NCBI RefSeq assembly: GCF_004027225.2 | Contig: NC_044301.2 | Location: 18,776,598 to 18,840,597 of the forward strand | Length of the DNA stretch: 64,000 nt | Origin: Strigops habroptila | Lineage: Eukaryota; Chordata; Aves; Psittaciformes; Psittacidae | Direction of reading: 5' to 3' | Shown here: piece by piece, positions 18,779-30,720 of the stretch | Layout of the letters: each line of letters starts with the position of its first letter | Position numbering within the stretch: the stretch's first letter is position 1 | The notes under the pieces: model-generated | The model's database searches: none | Told to the model about the DNA's origin: nothing | Seen by the model: only the letters and a program-made list of their open reading frames with translations | Made by a program: the position numbers and the translations under genes

Positions 18779-19349
18779 TGTCGTGGTTTGAGCCCAGCCG
18801 GCAACTCAGAACCACACAGCCGCTCGCTCACTCCCCCCCCCCCTTCTTCCTCCCCCCGCTCCCGGAGGGATGGGGAGGAGAATGGGAAGAATGTAACTCC
18901 CACGGGTTGAGATAAGAGCAGTCCCGCAACTAAGGTATAACACAAAACCACTACTGCTACCACCAATGATAATAACGATTAGTGAAATAACAAGGGGAGA
19001 GGATACAATTGCTCACCACCCGCCGACCGATACCCAGCCCGACCCGAGCAGTGATCTGGGCCTTCCGGGTAACTCCCCCCGGTTTATATACTGGGCATGA
19101 CGTGCCATGGTATGGAATACCCCTTTGGCTAGTTTGGGTCAGGTGTCCTGTCTCTGCTTCCGCCCGGCTTCCCCTCCTCCCTGGCAAAGCATGAGACTGA
19201 GAAAGTCCTTGGTTGGAATAAACATTACTTAGCAACAACTAAAAACATCAGTGTTATCAGCGTTGTTCCCAGGCTGAAAGTTAAAAAACACAGCACTGCA
19301 CCAGCTACTAAGAAGGAGAAAAACGACTGCTATAGCTGAACCCAGGACA
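18779..19349 (-). mobile_element. Family 1 solo LTR in provirus C
   Basis: 571-bp LTR with intact TG/CA ends on the minus strand and the 5-bp duplication atgaa on both sides (18774-18778 and 19350-19354). No internal sequence remains, so the two original LTRs recombined. Confidence 0.9.
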
Positions 19350-19354
19350 ATGAA

Positions 19355-19825
19355 CCAGCCCATGCCCTTGATCTGTTAGCAGATCAGGCCAGGAAAATGC
19401 AGACAGCAATATTTCAACATCGCATGGTTCTCGATTACCTGCTAGCCATGGAAGGGGGAGTTTGTGGCAAATTAAATGACACTAATTGTTGTTTGAAAAT
19501 TGATAATGGTAAAGTAGTAAAATGAATCACATCTGGAATTCAAAAATTGGCTCATGTTCCTGTCCAAACCTGGAAAGGATGGGAGTTTGACCTTTTTTCC
19601 TGGCTTTCTGGAGGCCCGTGGGTTAAACAAATTTTACTCTGTTTGTTATTTGGCTTTTTCAATGTATTTTATTTTTACCTTGTATTATTCCTTGTGTCAT
19701 TCAATTAATTTGGAGTGTTGTAACAAACGTGCAATTTGTAACTACTGCCTCTCCTGACGGAACTAAACAAATCAGATTAATACATCCACGGAAAATGTCA
19801 GTTGTAGAAATAGTTTAAACCACTG
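19355..19825 (+). pseudogene. env: Provirus C env transmembrane remnant
   Basis: Reads a helical stretch and [12 protein letters not shown] with the cysteine motif [10 protein letters not shown], then LAHVPVQTWKG and a hydrophobic segment around 19630-19700. A UGA lies near 19523 and more stops follow. It is clearly related to the transmembrane part of provirus B env (same EGGVCGK context and VPVQ motif). It lies 86 bp before C's 3' LTR, as expected for a 3' env end. Confidence 0.7.
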
Positions 19826-19910
19826 CTCTTTTCATTTCTTGGCCTCTTTTTGTACTCTCTCTTTTATAAAAGCCACCTGGATCCAGAACAATCTTTGAGA
19901 CACTGGGTGG

Positions 19911-20828
19911 TGTGAGAGACTGATCCTAAATCAGACTCCACTGTCCATTGTCTCAAAGATTGGTATGAGAAGCTGAGATAGATAGGATTCCACCTATCTT
20001 TTGCCTCAGAGATGGGTGGGAGGAGTTGAGATAAGACTCTTCCACTGTCCATTGCCTGAGGGATGAGTGGGAAAGAGCTAAGACCTCCAGGATTGGTGTA
20101 AGGAATTGCCCATTATCCCACGAATTGCTGCAGACAGGTGCAATTGAAGAGGTGGCTGCAAGACCAGGGAAACTGGTCCACCAGGAATGTGTAATACATG
20201 ACTTGAAGAACAGAGGTACTCCCCCCAACTCATTATAAAAGGGGGAAAAGGTAATCGCCAGGAGAGACACTGCCAAGGAGCCATTGCCATGAGGATGACT
20301 CCAGAAGGACACCTCCGTGAGGACACTCTCCACCGATGACTACTATGGACCCTGAGGGACACCGTCCATGAGACATCGCCATGAGGGCAACTCCACGAGA
20401 CACACTCCACGGGGTACCCTCAAGGGGACGACTCCAGAAGGACACCTCCACAAGGACACCCACCTCTGACAACTACTACTGACTCTTGGGGGACACTCTG
20501 CTCCCATACCAACTACGAACTCTGAAGAACTCCCACCACCAACGGCGATGACAACGGATCCCCAGGACACTGCTGGATCCATGGTGGTGACTATCTCTCT
20601 CTCTCTCTGCACCCCGAATCCTTGCTTCATTTTCCATCCTTTTTCCAATCTGTCCTATCGCTATCCCCTTTATTACAATAATTTCCCTTTTTTATAATAA
20701 TTATCTTTTTGTAATAAACTTACTAATCAATTATGGTACTTGACCTCGTTTGCGTCTTAATTTCACTCTTGGGATCACGAACTGAAACAGGGTCCGGCAC
20801 TGGGGTTTTCTCCAATCGGACCCTGACA
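19911..20828 (+). mobile_element. Provirus C 3' LTR
   Basis: 918-bp LTR starting tgtgagagactgatc and ending ggaccctgaca, followed by agttt. Its middle is rich in imperfect copies of gaggacactcc-type text (20270-20520). A T-rich stretch with aataaact near 20711 probably supplies the poly(A) signal. It is the full-length partner of the 48-bp remnant at 6099. Confidence 0.75.
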
Positions 20829-20833
20829 AGTTT

Positions 20834-21140
20834 TAACCTGTAATGCTGCACTGGCTGGACAGGTACTAGATAAAGGTTCACCCTACTAGAAAGAATTTGG
20901 GCATTCACGCCAATAATACTGTGGAGAGTACTCCAAAGCAGATCTAGCTAAATAAATAAGTTATTGAATAGATTGCATAATCCTTAAGAAAGTATTGTCT
21001 TCCATCCTGAAACAAAATTATTGTTTGTAAATCTTCAGCAAACTGTATCTATAATCCTGATCTTATTGACTCGGGTGTCATTCAAATCCTGTTTCTGAAG
21101 CTAGAACTTCAACTGCTACAGGACACAGATACAGTCACCT
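20834..21140. other. Unique DNA, nothing recognised
   Basis: 307 bp between provirus C and the next solo LTR, without ORFs or repeats of note. Confidence 0.6.
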
Positions 21141-21699
21141 TGTGGTGGTTTAAGCCCAGCTGGTAACTCAGAACCATGCAGCCGCTCGCTCACTCCCCTC
21201 CTGCTCCTGGAGGGATGGGGAGGAGAATCGGAAGAATGTAACTCCCACAGGTTGAGATAAGAACAGTCCAGCAACTAAGGTATAATACAAAACTACTACT
21301 GCTACCAACAACAACAATAATGATAAGGGAAATAACAAGGGGAGAGGATACAATTGCTCATCACCCTCCAACTGATACCCAGCCTGACCCGAGCAGCGAT
21401 CGGCCTTCTGGGTAACTCTCCCCAGTTTCTATACTGAGCATGCCGTGCTGTGGTATGGAATACCCCTTTGGCCGGTTTGGGTCAGGTGTCCTGTCTCTGC
21501 TTCCTCCCGGCTTCTTGTGCCCCTCCTCAGTGGCAGAGCACGACACTGAAAAAGTCCTTGGTCGGAGTAAACATTACTTAGCAACAACTAAAACCATCGG
21601 TGTGTTATCATTGTTGTTCTCCTCAGACTAAAGCTGAAAACACAGCACTGCACCAGCTATTAAGAAGGAGAAAAATGACTGCCATAGCTGAACCCAGGA
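21141..21699 (-). mobile_element. Family 1 solo LTR, diverged
   Basis: Begins tgtggtggtttaagcccagc and ends cccagga, lacking the terminal CA. It carries many substitutions relative to other copies, including tttctatactgagc where they have tatataaa. No target duplication was found; it looks older than the other solo LTRs. Confidence 0.85.
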
Positions 21700-22278
21700 A
21701 TTTTATAACAACACTTTACATTCCTACAGCTATTTCTATCTCAAGTGTTGTGAAGTATTTTGCAAGCATTTCATCAACACAATTAATGCTTTAGGGTAAG
21801 CCTCCCACTTCCCTGTGTGCTTACATTATCACAGCATCAAATTATCTTGTAGTCTTCTCACATGTACTGCACATCACCCTGTTGGGAAAGGGAACTGAGC
21901 TGCAGAGATTAACAGGGTGTCTACACAGTGGAGACAACTCAATTCAGCCTTAGTCCAGGAGAAAGCTCCAATGACAGCCTGAAAATGTTGCCATGGAGGC
22001 AGGAGAAAGAAAGAAACTTAAGACATGCACCAGGGAGCTGGGGAGATGGGTGTTCAGTTAAGCTAGACACCATAAAAAAAAAGCTTCTAACTACCTAATA
22101 TGTGCAGTCCTGAAAAGCCCTCCCATAAGGACACTGGGGAAAAAGGCTTTTAGGGTGGAGATCAGTTCAAGCAAAGGGACGCCTGATGTTCACTGGCAGG
22201 GAAGCAGACCCAGCATTCACAAATTGTATGCCAGCTCTGTAACAACTCTCCACCTTCATAAGACTTGGGCAGAAAGGG
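21700..22278. other. Unique DNA, nothing recognised
   Basis: 579 bp of non-repetitive sequence between family 1 copies, with no coding signal. Confidence 0.6.
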
Positions 22279-22849
22279 CGTCCTGGGTTAAGAAATAGCA
22301 GTCATTTTTCTCCTTCTTAGTAGCTGGTACAGCACTGTGGTTTTTTTTAACTTTCAGCCTGGGAACAACGCTGATAACACCGATGTTTTTAGTTGTTGCT
22401 AAGTAATGTTTACTCTGACCAAGGACTTTCTCAGTCTCATGCTTTGCCAGGGAGGAGGGGAAGCCGGGAGGAAGCAGAGACAGGACACCTGACCCAAACT
22501 AGCCAAAGGGGTATTCCATACCACAGCACGTCATGCCCAGTATATAAACCGGGGGGAGTTACCCGTAAGGCTGAGATCGACTGCTCGGGTCGGGCTGGGT
22601 ATCGGTCGGCGGGTGGTGAGCAATTGTATCCTCTCCCCTTGTTATTTCCCTCATCATTATTGTTGTTGTTGGTAGCAGTAGTGGTTTTGTATTATACCTT
22701 AGTTACTGGACTGCTCTTATCTCAACCTGTGGGAGTTGCATTCTTCCGATTATCCTCCCCATCCCTCCAGGAGCGGTGGGAAGAAGAAGGGGGGGAGTGA
22801 GCGAGCGGCTGCGTGGTTCTGAGTTACCAGCTGGGCTCAAACCACGACA
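22279..22849 (+). mobile_element. Family 1 5' LTR
   Basis: 571 bp. The first base is c instead of t (cgtcctggg); it ends accacgaca. The TATA box tatataaa is at 22541-22548. Confidence 0.88.
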
Positions 22850-22857
22850 GCTATTTG

Positions 22858-22875
22858 TGGAGCCCAACGTGGGAC
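22858..22875 (+). other. Primer-binding site, mutated tRNA-Lys type
   Basis: tggagcccaacgtgggac differs at two positions from the sequence at 3951-3968. Confidence 0.75.
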
Positions 22876-22891
22876 ACGAAAGGTTGAGATA

Positions 22892-22966
22892 ATGACAGAT
22901 CTGACCAGAGTGTGTCTAATCATATTTGTGATAAGCATTCATTGTTACTACTCATCACAATGGTGA
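22892..22966 (+). CDS. Short upstream ORF before gag
   Basis: 24 codons, the same ORF as at 3860-3934, ending in TGA inside the ATGGTGA that starts gag at 22960. It stays open although the gag beside it has decayed; the short length makes that weak evidence. Confidence 0.35.
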   Translation: MTDLTRVCLIIFVISIHCYYSSQW

Positions 22967-25199
22967 TTTATTGGCTCTCAGAGTTGTTACGCTTGATCTC
23001 AGAGTTTCAGCATGTTGTACCTTACTTACAGCCAGTATTTGCTTTTTTAGTGTTTATTGGCTGGGGGGCCTGGGCTAAGGTTCTTGTTTCACTGTACTTC
23101 ATGGTAATGACTTGTAATACAATAGACTCATCGATCATGAAATTGGTCTGGTTTGCGCTTCCGGTGTGGCCATCACCTCTATACTTTGGGAGGTATATAA
23201 TGAAATTTTTCAGCAATTACATACCTTTTTTTCTCCTCGGGGGGTCAACCTATGAAGGAGGCATTCCCTTACACCCCCCGTAGCCCCACCAGCCTATTTG
23301 CAAAAACATTTGAGAGTTCTGAGGGTTTTGGATGGCCTTTGAATACCCTTGAGACCTGCCTGCTGATTGTGCTGGGGATCAGCATGTTGGCACACATACG
23401 GAGTGTGTTTTACCCATGGCCATCCCACCCTGGGAACACCCTATTTCATCTGATGTCGAAAGTTAAGCAGTATCGGGTTCAAATCTGGTCTAGGGTTAGA
23501 CGACGATATAGGAGGACCATCAAGAGATTTTCCCTGAGGCTGGACAGTCATGAGTGGCAGGGCGTGTGGGATAGTATGGGCAAGTATCTAGGCCAGTGGG
23601 CCCCTCCAGTGCTTTGGAACTTCACCCCTGAACAAGTGCAACATCCGGAAAAACTAGTAAAACACTTAAACGCGGTGTGCTATCGTCCTGGTAATACCAG
23701 AGAGGGACAAATCATGGCAACGTGCTGGGGCTTGGCCTATGCCTACAGAGCCCTGCTCAACACTAACCTTCAAAGGGAAAAAAAAGTCTCTGGATCTGAT
23801 GGCAAAGCAACAGACAACGCAGCTATGCCAACTACAAGCACAGCAGATACTCAAAACCTGACGACAAAAGACAACGCAGCTACTCCAAGTACAGCAGCTA
23901 CAGCAACCCCAGTGACAAGCACAGCAGCTACTCAAACCCCGAAAGCAACCGACAATGCAGCTGTTGGTGTTACTCAAACCCCAAGCACAAAAGCATGGCA
24001 ACAGACACTGCAGCCACTCCAACGACAGTGACAAACACTGCAGCTAAATCAAATGGCCAATTTGTGGCAATATCTGTTGCCCCTGTAAGCAAAAGCAAAT
24101 GAGAGGCACAAAGAGCAACCCCTGCAGTGAAGAAAGATGAAGACCCAATGCAGTTACTACATGGAACAGGATCTGAACAAGAGTTATTACTACGTGGATC
24201 AGAGGAAGAGGAAGAAGAAGAGGTGACTTCTTGACCCCGGACCTCAACCGAGCTGCGGAACATGCGAAAAGAATTCACCTGTCTTCCAGGGGAGCACATT
24301 GTCACCTGGTTGCTCCGATGCTGGGACAATGGGGCCGATGGTCACTAACTAGAAGGTAAGGAAGCCAAGCAGCTGGGATCACTTGCTAGGGAAGGAGGAA
24401 TTGACAAAGCGATTGCAAGAGAGAAGCAAGCCCTAAGCCTTTGGAGGCGACTCCTGTCAGCTGTGAAGGAAAGGTTTCCCTACAAAGACGATATTATGAG
24501 TCGCTCAGCCAACTGGACCACGATAGAGAAAGGCATCCAGTCCCTGAGGGAATCAGCCATTCTAGAGATGATCTATCATAGGCCAGATGACAGGAACACA
24601 TCTGTAGATCCAGATGAAGTCTAATGTGCACGACCCATGTGGCAGAAACTTATACGGAGTGCGCCATCATCATATGCCCACTCATTGGCATCAATGACCT
24701 GGAATGATAGAGTATCACGAACAGTGGATGACCTGGTTCGTCAACTCTGAGAGTTCGAAGACAATCTCACCCCTTCCATCATTTCAGCTGTGGAAAAACT
24801 GTCCCAGGAGTTCAAACAATTGAGAGACGATTTATCCAATCTATCCAGCTCCCCATGTCTACCAACCCATGTCTCAGCTATTAACAGAAGGCGCCCTACT
24901 GCTTGAGAGAGAAAATATAGGAGGTACATGCCACGGGCTACCCTATGGTTTTACCTGCGGGATCACGGAGAAGACATGAGAAAGTGGGATGGAAAACCTA
25001 CCTCAGTTCTGGAGGAACGGGTGCATGAACTGAAGAGGAGAACAATGGTCAAGGATGATCCTCCCATGAAAGATGGGGCTCCAGTCTCTGGTGAACTCCC
25101 AGATGGAGTGGAAGAGCTGATTTTACTCCAGCTCCTGTGATAAGGAATACTAATCCCATTCTACAAGGCATGAGAGGACAATCTCGTGAGTACTATTAG
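22960..25199 (+). pseudogene. gag: Family 1 gag, decayed
   Basis: Same domain order as the open gag at 1242-3866: hydrophobic N-terminus, Arg-rich stretch, Thr/Ala/Pro repeat (about one 27-residue unit), Glu run, capsid-like region and basic C-terminus. Breaks include a frameshift near 23230-23260 in the T/G-rich run, a UGA at 24029-24031, stops near 24100, 24233, 24345 and 24622, and a UGA at 24904-24906 that is also present in the copy at 47533. Compared with the open copy, the repeat has lost about four units. It ends at the same UAG (25197-25199). Confidence 0.85.
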
Positions 25200-25227
25200 A
25201 GGGGCCCTGCCTCCAGCCAGGTGGAGG
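25197..25227 (+). promoter_or_regulatory. Gag-Pro UAG with conserved hairpin
   Basis: UAG at 25197-25199, a 10-nt spacer, and cctccagccaggtggagg at 25210-25227. The hairpin is identical to the one at 1214-1231, and pro-pol continues in the same frame. Confidence 0.5.
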
Positions 25228-28200
25228 AGAGGGATAATCGGGTTTACTGGACTGTCTGGATCAGATGGCCTGGCACATCAGTCCCACAGAAGTATAAGGC
25301 TCTAGTAGATACCGGTGCACAGTGTACCCTGATGCCATCAAGGTATCAAGGGGTGAAACCCATTTATATTTCTGGAGTGACAGGAGGATCCCAAGCATTA
25401 ACTATACTGGAAGCTGAAATCAGCCTGAATGGGAGGAAGTGGCAAAAGCACCCCATTGTGACTGGTCCAGGGGCTCCATGCATCCTTGGCATAGACTATC
25501 TCAGGAGAGGGTACTTCAAAGACCCAAAAGGGTATAGATGGGCTTTTGGTATCGCTGCCTTGGAGACAGAGGAAATAAAGCAGCTGTCCACCTTGCCTGG
25601 TCTCTCAGAGGATCCTTCTGTTGTGGGGTTGCTGAAGGTCGAAGAACAACGAATGCCAATTGCGACCACAATAGTGCACCGGTGCCAATATCGCACCAAC
25701 CGAGACTCCTTGATTCCCATCCATAAGCTGATCCGCAGACTGGAGAGCCAAGGAGTGATCAGCAGGACCCCCTCACCCTTTAATAGCCCCATATGGCCAG
25801 TGCAAAAGTCTAATGGAGAGTGGAGACTAACAGTAGACTATCGCGGCCTGAACGAAGTCACACCACCATTGAGTGCTGCCGTACTGGACATGCTGGAACC
25901 TCAATCTGAACAGGAGTCAAAGGCAGCCAAGTGGGATGCCACAATTGATATTGCCAATGCATTTTTCTCAATCCCTTTGGCAGCAGAGTGCAGGACACAG
26001 ATTGCTTTCACTTGGAGGGGCGTCCAGTACACTTGGAACCAACTGCCCCAAGGGTGGAAACACAGCCCTACCATCTGCCATGGACTGACCCAGACTGCAC
26101 TGGAACAGGGGCAAGCTCCAGAACACCTGCAATACATTGATGACATCATCATGTGGGGCAATACAGCGGAAGAAGTTTTTGAGAAAGGGAGGAAGATAAT
26201 CCAAATCCTGCTGAAGGCCGGTTTTGCCATAAAACAGAGTAAGGTCAAGGGACCTGCACAGGAGATTCAATTTTTGGGAATAAAATACCAAGATGGACAT
26301 CGCAGGATCTCCACAGATGTGATCAAGATAACAGCAATGTCTCCCCCAACTAACAAGAAAGAAACACAAGCTTTCTTAGGTGCTGTGGGGTTCTGGAGAA
26401 TGCACATCCCAAATTACAGTCTGATTGTAAGCCCTCTCTACCACGTGAACCGGAAGAAGAATGATTTCAAATGGGGCCCTGAGCAACAACAAGCCTTTGA
26501 ACAAATTAAACGACAAATAGTTCATGCAGTAGCCCTTGGACCAGTCCGGGCCAGGCCAGATGTGAAAAATGTGCTCTATACTGCAGCTGGGGAGAATGGT
26601 CCTACCTGGAGCCTCTGGCAGAAAGCTCCAGGGGAGACTTGACGTCGACCCCTCAGCTTTTGGAGTTGGGGATATAAAGGATCCTAGGCCGGCTGTACTC
26701 CCACTGAAAAAGAGATACTGGCAGCCTATGAAAGGGTTTGAGCTGCTTCAGAAGTGATTGGAACTGAAGCACAGCTCCTCCTGGCACCCTGGTTGCCTGT
26801 GCTGGGCTGGATGTTCAAAGGCAGGGTCTCCTCTACCCATCATGCAACTGATGCTACATGGAGTAAGTGGGCCGCACTAATTACACAACGAGCTCGAATA
26901 GGAAATCCCAGTCGTCCAGGAATTCTAGAAGTCATCATGGACTGGCCAGAGGGCAAAGATTTTGGGATGTCACCAGAAGAGGAGGTGACGCGTGCTGAAG
27001 AGGCCCCACCATATAATGAACTGTCAGAGAGTGAAAAGCAATATGCCTTGTTTACTGATGGGTCCTGCCCTATTGTGGGAAAGCATTGGGAGATGGAAGG
27101 CAGCTGTGTGGAGTCCCCTGAGACAAGTTGCAGAAACTGCTGAAGGAGAGGGTGAATCAAGTCAGTTTGCAGAGGTGAAAGCCATCCAGCTGGCCTTGGA
27201 CATTGCTGAATGAGAAAAATGGCCAGTACTTTATCTCTATACTGACCCATGGATGGTGGCAAATGCCCTGTGGGGGTGGTTTCAGCAATGGAAGCAGAGC
27301 AACTGGCAACGCAGAAGTAAACCCATCTGGGCTGCTGCATTGTGGCAAGATATCGCTGCTCAGGTGCAGAACCTGGTGGTGAAGGTACGCCACGTAGATG
27401 GTCATGTACCCAAGAGTCAGGCCACTGAGGAACACCAGAATAACCAGCAAGTGGATAAAGCTGCTAAGATTGAAGTGGCTCAGATGGACTTAGATTGGCA
27501 ACATAAGGGTGAATTATTTTTAGCCCAGTGGGCCCATGACACCTCAGGACATCAAGGCAGAGATGCAACATATAGATGGGCTCGTGATGGAGGGGTGGGC
27601 TTAACAATGGACACTATTTCCCAGGTCATTCACGAATGTGAAACGTGCTGCAATTAAGCAAGCCAAGGGGTTAAAGCCTCTCTGGTATGGAGGACAATGG
27701 CTGAAGAACAAGTATGGGGAGGCCTGGCAGATTGACTATATCACACTCCCACCAACCCGCCAAGGCAAGCGCTATGTGCTTACCATGGTGGAAGCAACCA
27801 CCGGATGGCTGGAAACATACGCTGTGCCCCACGCCACTGCCCAGAACACTATCCTGGGCCTTGAGAAACAAGTCTTGTGGCGACACGGCACCCCAGAGAA
27901 TTGAGTCAGACAATGGGACTCATTTCCAGAACAACCTTATAGACACTTGGGCCAAAGAGCACGGCATTGAGTGGGTATATCACATCCCCTACCATGCACC
28001 AGCCTCTGAGAAAATTGAACGGTACAATGGGCTGTTAAAAACTACCCTGAGAGCAATGGGTGGTGGGACTTTCAAACACTGGGATACACATTTGCCAAAA
28101 GCCACCTGGTTGGTCAACACTAGGGGATCTGCCAACAGGGCTGGCCCAGCCCCATCAGAACTTTTACGTACTGTCGAGGGGGATAATGTTCCTGTGGTGC

Positions 28201-28379
28201 ACATAAAGAATTTGTTGGGGAAGACAGTCTGGGTTATTCCTGCTTCAGGTAAAGGCAAACCCACTCGTGGGGTTGCTTTTGCTCAGGGACCTGGATATAC
28301 TTGGTGGGTAATGCGGGAAGATGGGGAAGTCCGATGTGTACCTCAAGGGGATTTGATTTTGGGGGAAAACAGCCAATGA
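25200..28379 (+). pseudogene. pol: Family 1 pro-pol, decayed
   Basis: Protease with the intact active site VDTGAQCTLMPS (near 25305), RT with LPQGWKHSP and YIDD (near 26135), RNase H, and an integrase with HHCC (H near 27541-27553, CETC near 27641) and a DDE core (IDYITLP, SDNGTHF, KIERYNG). The protease-RT part is open to a UGA at 26640-26642. Further stops follow, including UGA 26739-26741, which is shared with the copies at 49369 and 39809, and a frameshift in RNase H near 27095 shared with the copy at 49725. A UGA near 27210 and frameshifts near 27655 and 27900 also break it. It ends ENSQ-stop at 28377-28379 with no env downstream. Confidence 0.88.
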
Positions 28380-28808
28380 ACTCAACTGTATGCTGTTGCC
28401 TGCTCTATAACACTTTTATAGCCCACCAGCTAGATATCTTCAGGTCACCAGCAACTGACCCTGACTTCCTTCTGATCATCACTTCAACAAAGAATGAATT
28501 TTGACAAAACTAGTCGAGCTCAGCAGTGACCAGACGAGTTTGCAGTGTCATCGGCAGGCAACAACTGAACACTACACACCGTCCCTCCTGCCCTGAAAGA
28601 CTGTTACAAGAGATGGAGCCTGACATCATGGACTGGATCAGTTCAGCAACTTAATAGGGATTGTTCCATAGGCTAAGGAATGATATCTTTCTCTTTGTGT
28701 GTGGGTGTGGGTGTATATGTATGTGTATATATGGGACAGGGGCGATGGTGTGTTGAGAGATGTGGGATCTGAGCATGACATGAACGGTATGGAATAAGGG
28801 GTGGATAC
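28380..28808 (+). other. Family 1 3' untranslated region
   Basis: 429 nt between the pol stop and the 3' LTR, conserved with 51014-51441, 52034-52461 and the complement of 63568-63995. It includes a TG/TA-rich microsatellite (28695-28733) and no env ORF. Confidence 0.75.
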
Positions 28809-29748
28809 TGTCCTGGGTTCAGCTGTAGCAGACATTTTTCTCCTTATTAGTAGCTGGTGTCGTGTATGTAAGGCACGGACTCAGAGCATCTTCATGCAGC
28901 GAATCACTTTATTGCCTATTGCTCTAGCTTTTATGCCATTCTAGCAAAGCTATCTTTAGCCTATTGCTCTAACTCTTATGCCAAACTATTTTATCACATC
29001 ATGTTTAGTTCCTGGTTTACAGTTTTGTTTTTTTCAACATTCTTTGTCGTTTCATAAAGAGTCCCAAAATAATCAGTTCCTTATCTTTCTGTTCTCCTTC
29101 TCCTGTCCAGCTGGGTTGCTCTGCTTAATCACACAGTGTACTTTGCTTCTTCTTTAACTCTTTCTTCTCCAGCCAAGCAGTTACTTCTCTTTGGCAATAA
29201 TGAAATAGTTTCCATCCTCTCCCACAGCTGGTGCAATGCTGTGTTTTTAACTTTCAGCCTGAGAACACCACTGATAACACCAATGTTTTTAGTTGTTGCT
29301 GAGTAATGTTTACTCTGACCAAGGACTTTCTCAGTCTCATGCTTTGCCAGGGAGGAGGGGAAGCCGGGAGGAAGCAGAGACAGGACACCTGACCCAAACT
29401 AGCCAAAGGGGTATTCCATACCATGGCACGTCATGCCCAGTATATAAACTGGGGGGAGTTACCCGGAAGGCCGAGATCACTGCTTGGGTCGGGCTGGGTA
29501 TCGGTCGGCGGGTGGTGAGCAATTGTATCCTCTCCCCTTGTTATTTCCCTTATCATTATTATCATTGGTGGTAGCAGTAGTGGTTTTGTATTATACCTTA
29601 GTTACTGGACTGCTCTTATCTCAACCCGTGGGAGTTACATTCTTCCGATTCTCCTCCCCATCCCTCCGGGAGCAGGGGGAGGAAGAAGGGGGGGAGTGAG
29701 CGAGCAGCTGCGTGGTTCCGAGTTACCGACTGGGCTCAAACCACTACA
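28809..29748 (+). mobile_element. Family 1 3' LTR split by another LTR
   Basis: Starts tgtcctgggttcagctg and ends accactaca. Its 5' 49 bp (28809-28857) and the remainder (from 29227) are separated by a 369-bp LTR with duplicated target gctgg. Confidence 0.88.
28858..29226 (-). mobile_element. Solo LTR of H-related family, nested
   Basis: 369-bp LTR on the minus strand. It starts TGTGGGAGAGGATGG and has the poly(A) signal and the tail gtccgtgcctt in the same place as the copy at 61484. The 5-bp duplication gctgg flanks it (28853-28857 and 29227-29231). Its ends resemble the H LTR at 58341. Confidence 0.85.
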
Positions 29749-30094
29749 CCCTACTTCACCACAATAGCCACCTCTGCCACAAGCATGGCAGCAAAGAGGT
29801 GGGGAGGTGGTGTCTAGCTTCACGGTGCTGCTAGGCAGCAGGGGCAGGCAGAGGATGGACACAGAGAGTTCCCAGCCTTAACATGGCTCCTTCCTGGCTG
29901 CAGCATGTACTTACAGTCACAGACTCCTCTGCCTCTCTGACCAGCTTCGGATTACGAGATACTACCACTCTGCTCTGGAATCTATCCACCTTTTTGAAGG
30001 ACCTCATGGACCACAGGGTCTTGCCAGTGGTCATGTCTCGGAGGTCACCTGGAAGAAGGAACACTTGGACAATCCAGAACCCCAGAAGCCCAGG

Positions 30095-30330
30095 GAAGGG
30101 TCCTTAAATCTCATCTAGTTCCAACCCCCTGCCACAGGCAGGGACACCTTCCACTACAGCAGGTTGCTCCAAGCCCTGTCCAACCTGGCCTTGAACACTG
30201 CCAGGGATGGGGCAGCCACAGCTTCTCTGGGCAACCTGTGCCAGGGCCTCACCATTCCTGGCAGACCCAAAGGATACGGCTGTGTCTCCAGGCTGTGGCA
30301 TCCTTCCTAAGCAGAGAACACAAGGCCTCC
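30095..30330 (-). mobile_element. CR1 LINE 3' fragment
   Basis: Read on the minus strand it contains the CR1 text gcacaggttgcccagagaagc and gttcaaggccaggttggac, ending before an (ATTCTATG)-type tail. It is non-coding and 5' truncated. The flanks 29749-30094 show nothing recognisable. Confidence 0.8.
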
Positions 30331-30720
30331 CCACCCTGACTCATGATTAGACCATATTTAAGCTCTGGAATTAACATTCATAGAAGTAAAACCCCAGAAG
30401 AAACATCCCCTGAGCCAAAACAGCCCTTTGCTGTCGGTGCAGTCCCACAAGCCACAAAGACACACCAGGAGCTGCTGGCACTTCTCCCACTTTCTGCAAG
30501 GAGCCTGGTGATGTTTCTAACTAACTGAGCACAGAGTTCAAGACTCTGATTAAGAACTGTAGTTTCTCAAGGCTACTTGAGCAGGAAAAAAGCAGGAAAC
30601 CATTAAAGGAACATGAGCAATTAGCTCAAATCTAAGTAAAATCCCAAATCATATTCCCTCTTGCTTCCCTCTGTTCCACATCACCTTTGTTGTGCGCACT
30701 CACTATATGCAAGACATCAT
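30331..30720. other. Unique DNA, nothing recognised
   Basis: 390 bp without gene or repeat signal. Confidence 0.55.

Larger units (their letters stand above)
6099..20828 (+). mobile_element. Old nested provirus C
   Basis: The outer limits are a 48-bp remnant 5' LTR (6099-6146) and a 918-bp 3' LTR (19911-20828). Both begin TGTGAGAGACTGATC and end GGACCCTGACA. The 5-bp sequence agttt flanks both sides (6094-6098 and 20829-20833), a target duplication that ties these ends to one insertion. Inside lie gag pieces (6376-6937, 7599-7794, 16900-17690), a solo LTR (6938-7598), provirus B (7795-16899), another ERV's env remnant (17820-18250), a family 1 solo LTR (18779-19349) and C's own env transmembrane remnant (19355-19825). 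Pol is missing. Removing the insertions leaves roughly 4.4 kb. Confidence 0.75.
22279..29748 (+). mobile_element. Family 1 provirus, complete but decayed
   Basis: Full order in one copy: 5' LTR, primer site, gag, pro-pol, a 430-bp 3' untranslated region, 3' LTR. There is no env. Gag and pol carry several stops and frameshifts. The 3' LTR holds a solo LTR of another family. Flanks aaggg and cccta do not match, so the target duplication is lost or the ends were exchanged. It shows the family layout most clearly. Confidence 0.9.

Noticed and set aside
28691..28735. TG/TA repeat tract as a CRISPR-like or functional array
   Set aside because: It is a simple microsatellite inside the family 1 3' untranslated region, without spacers.
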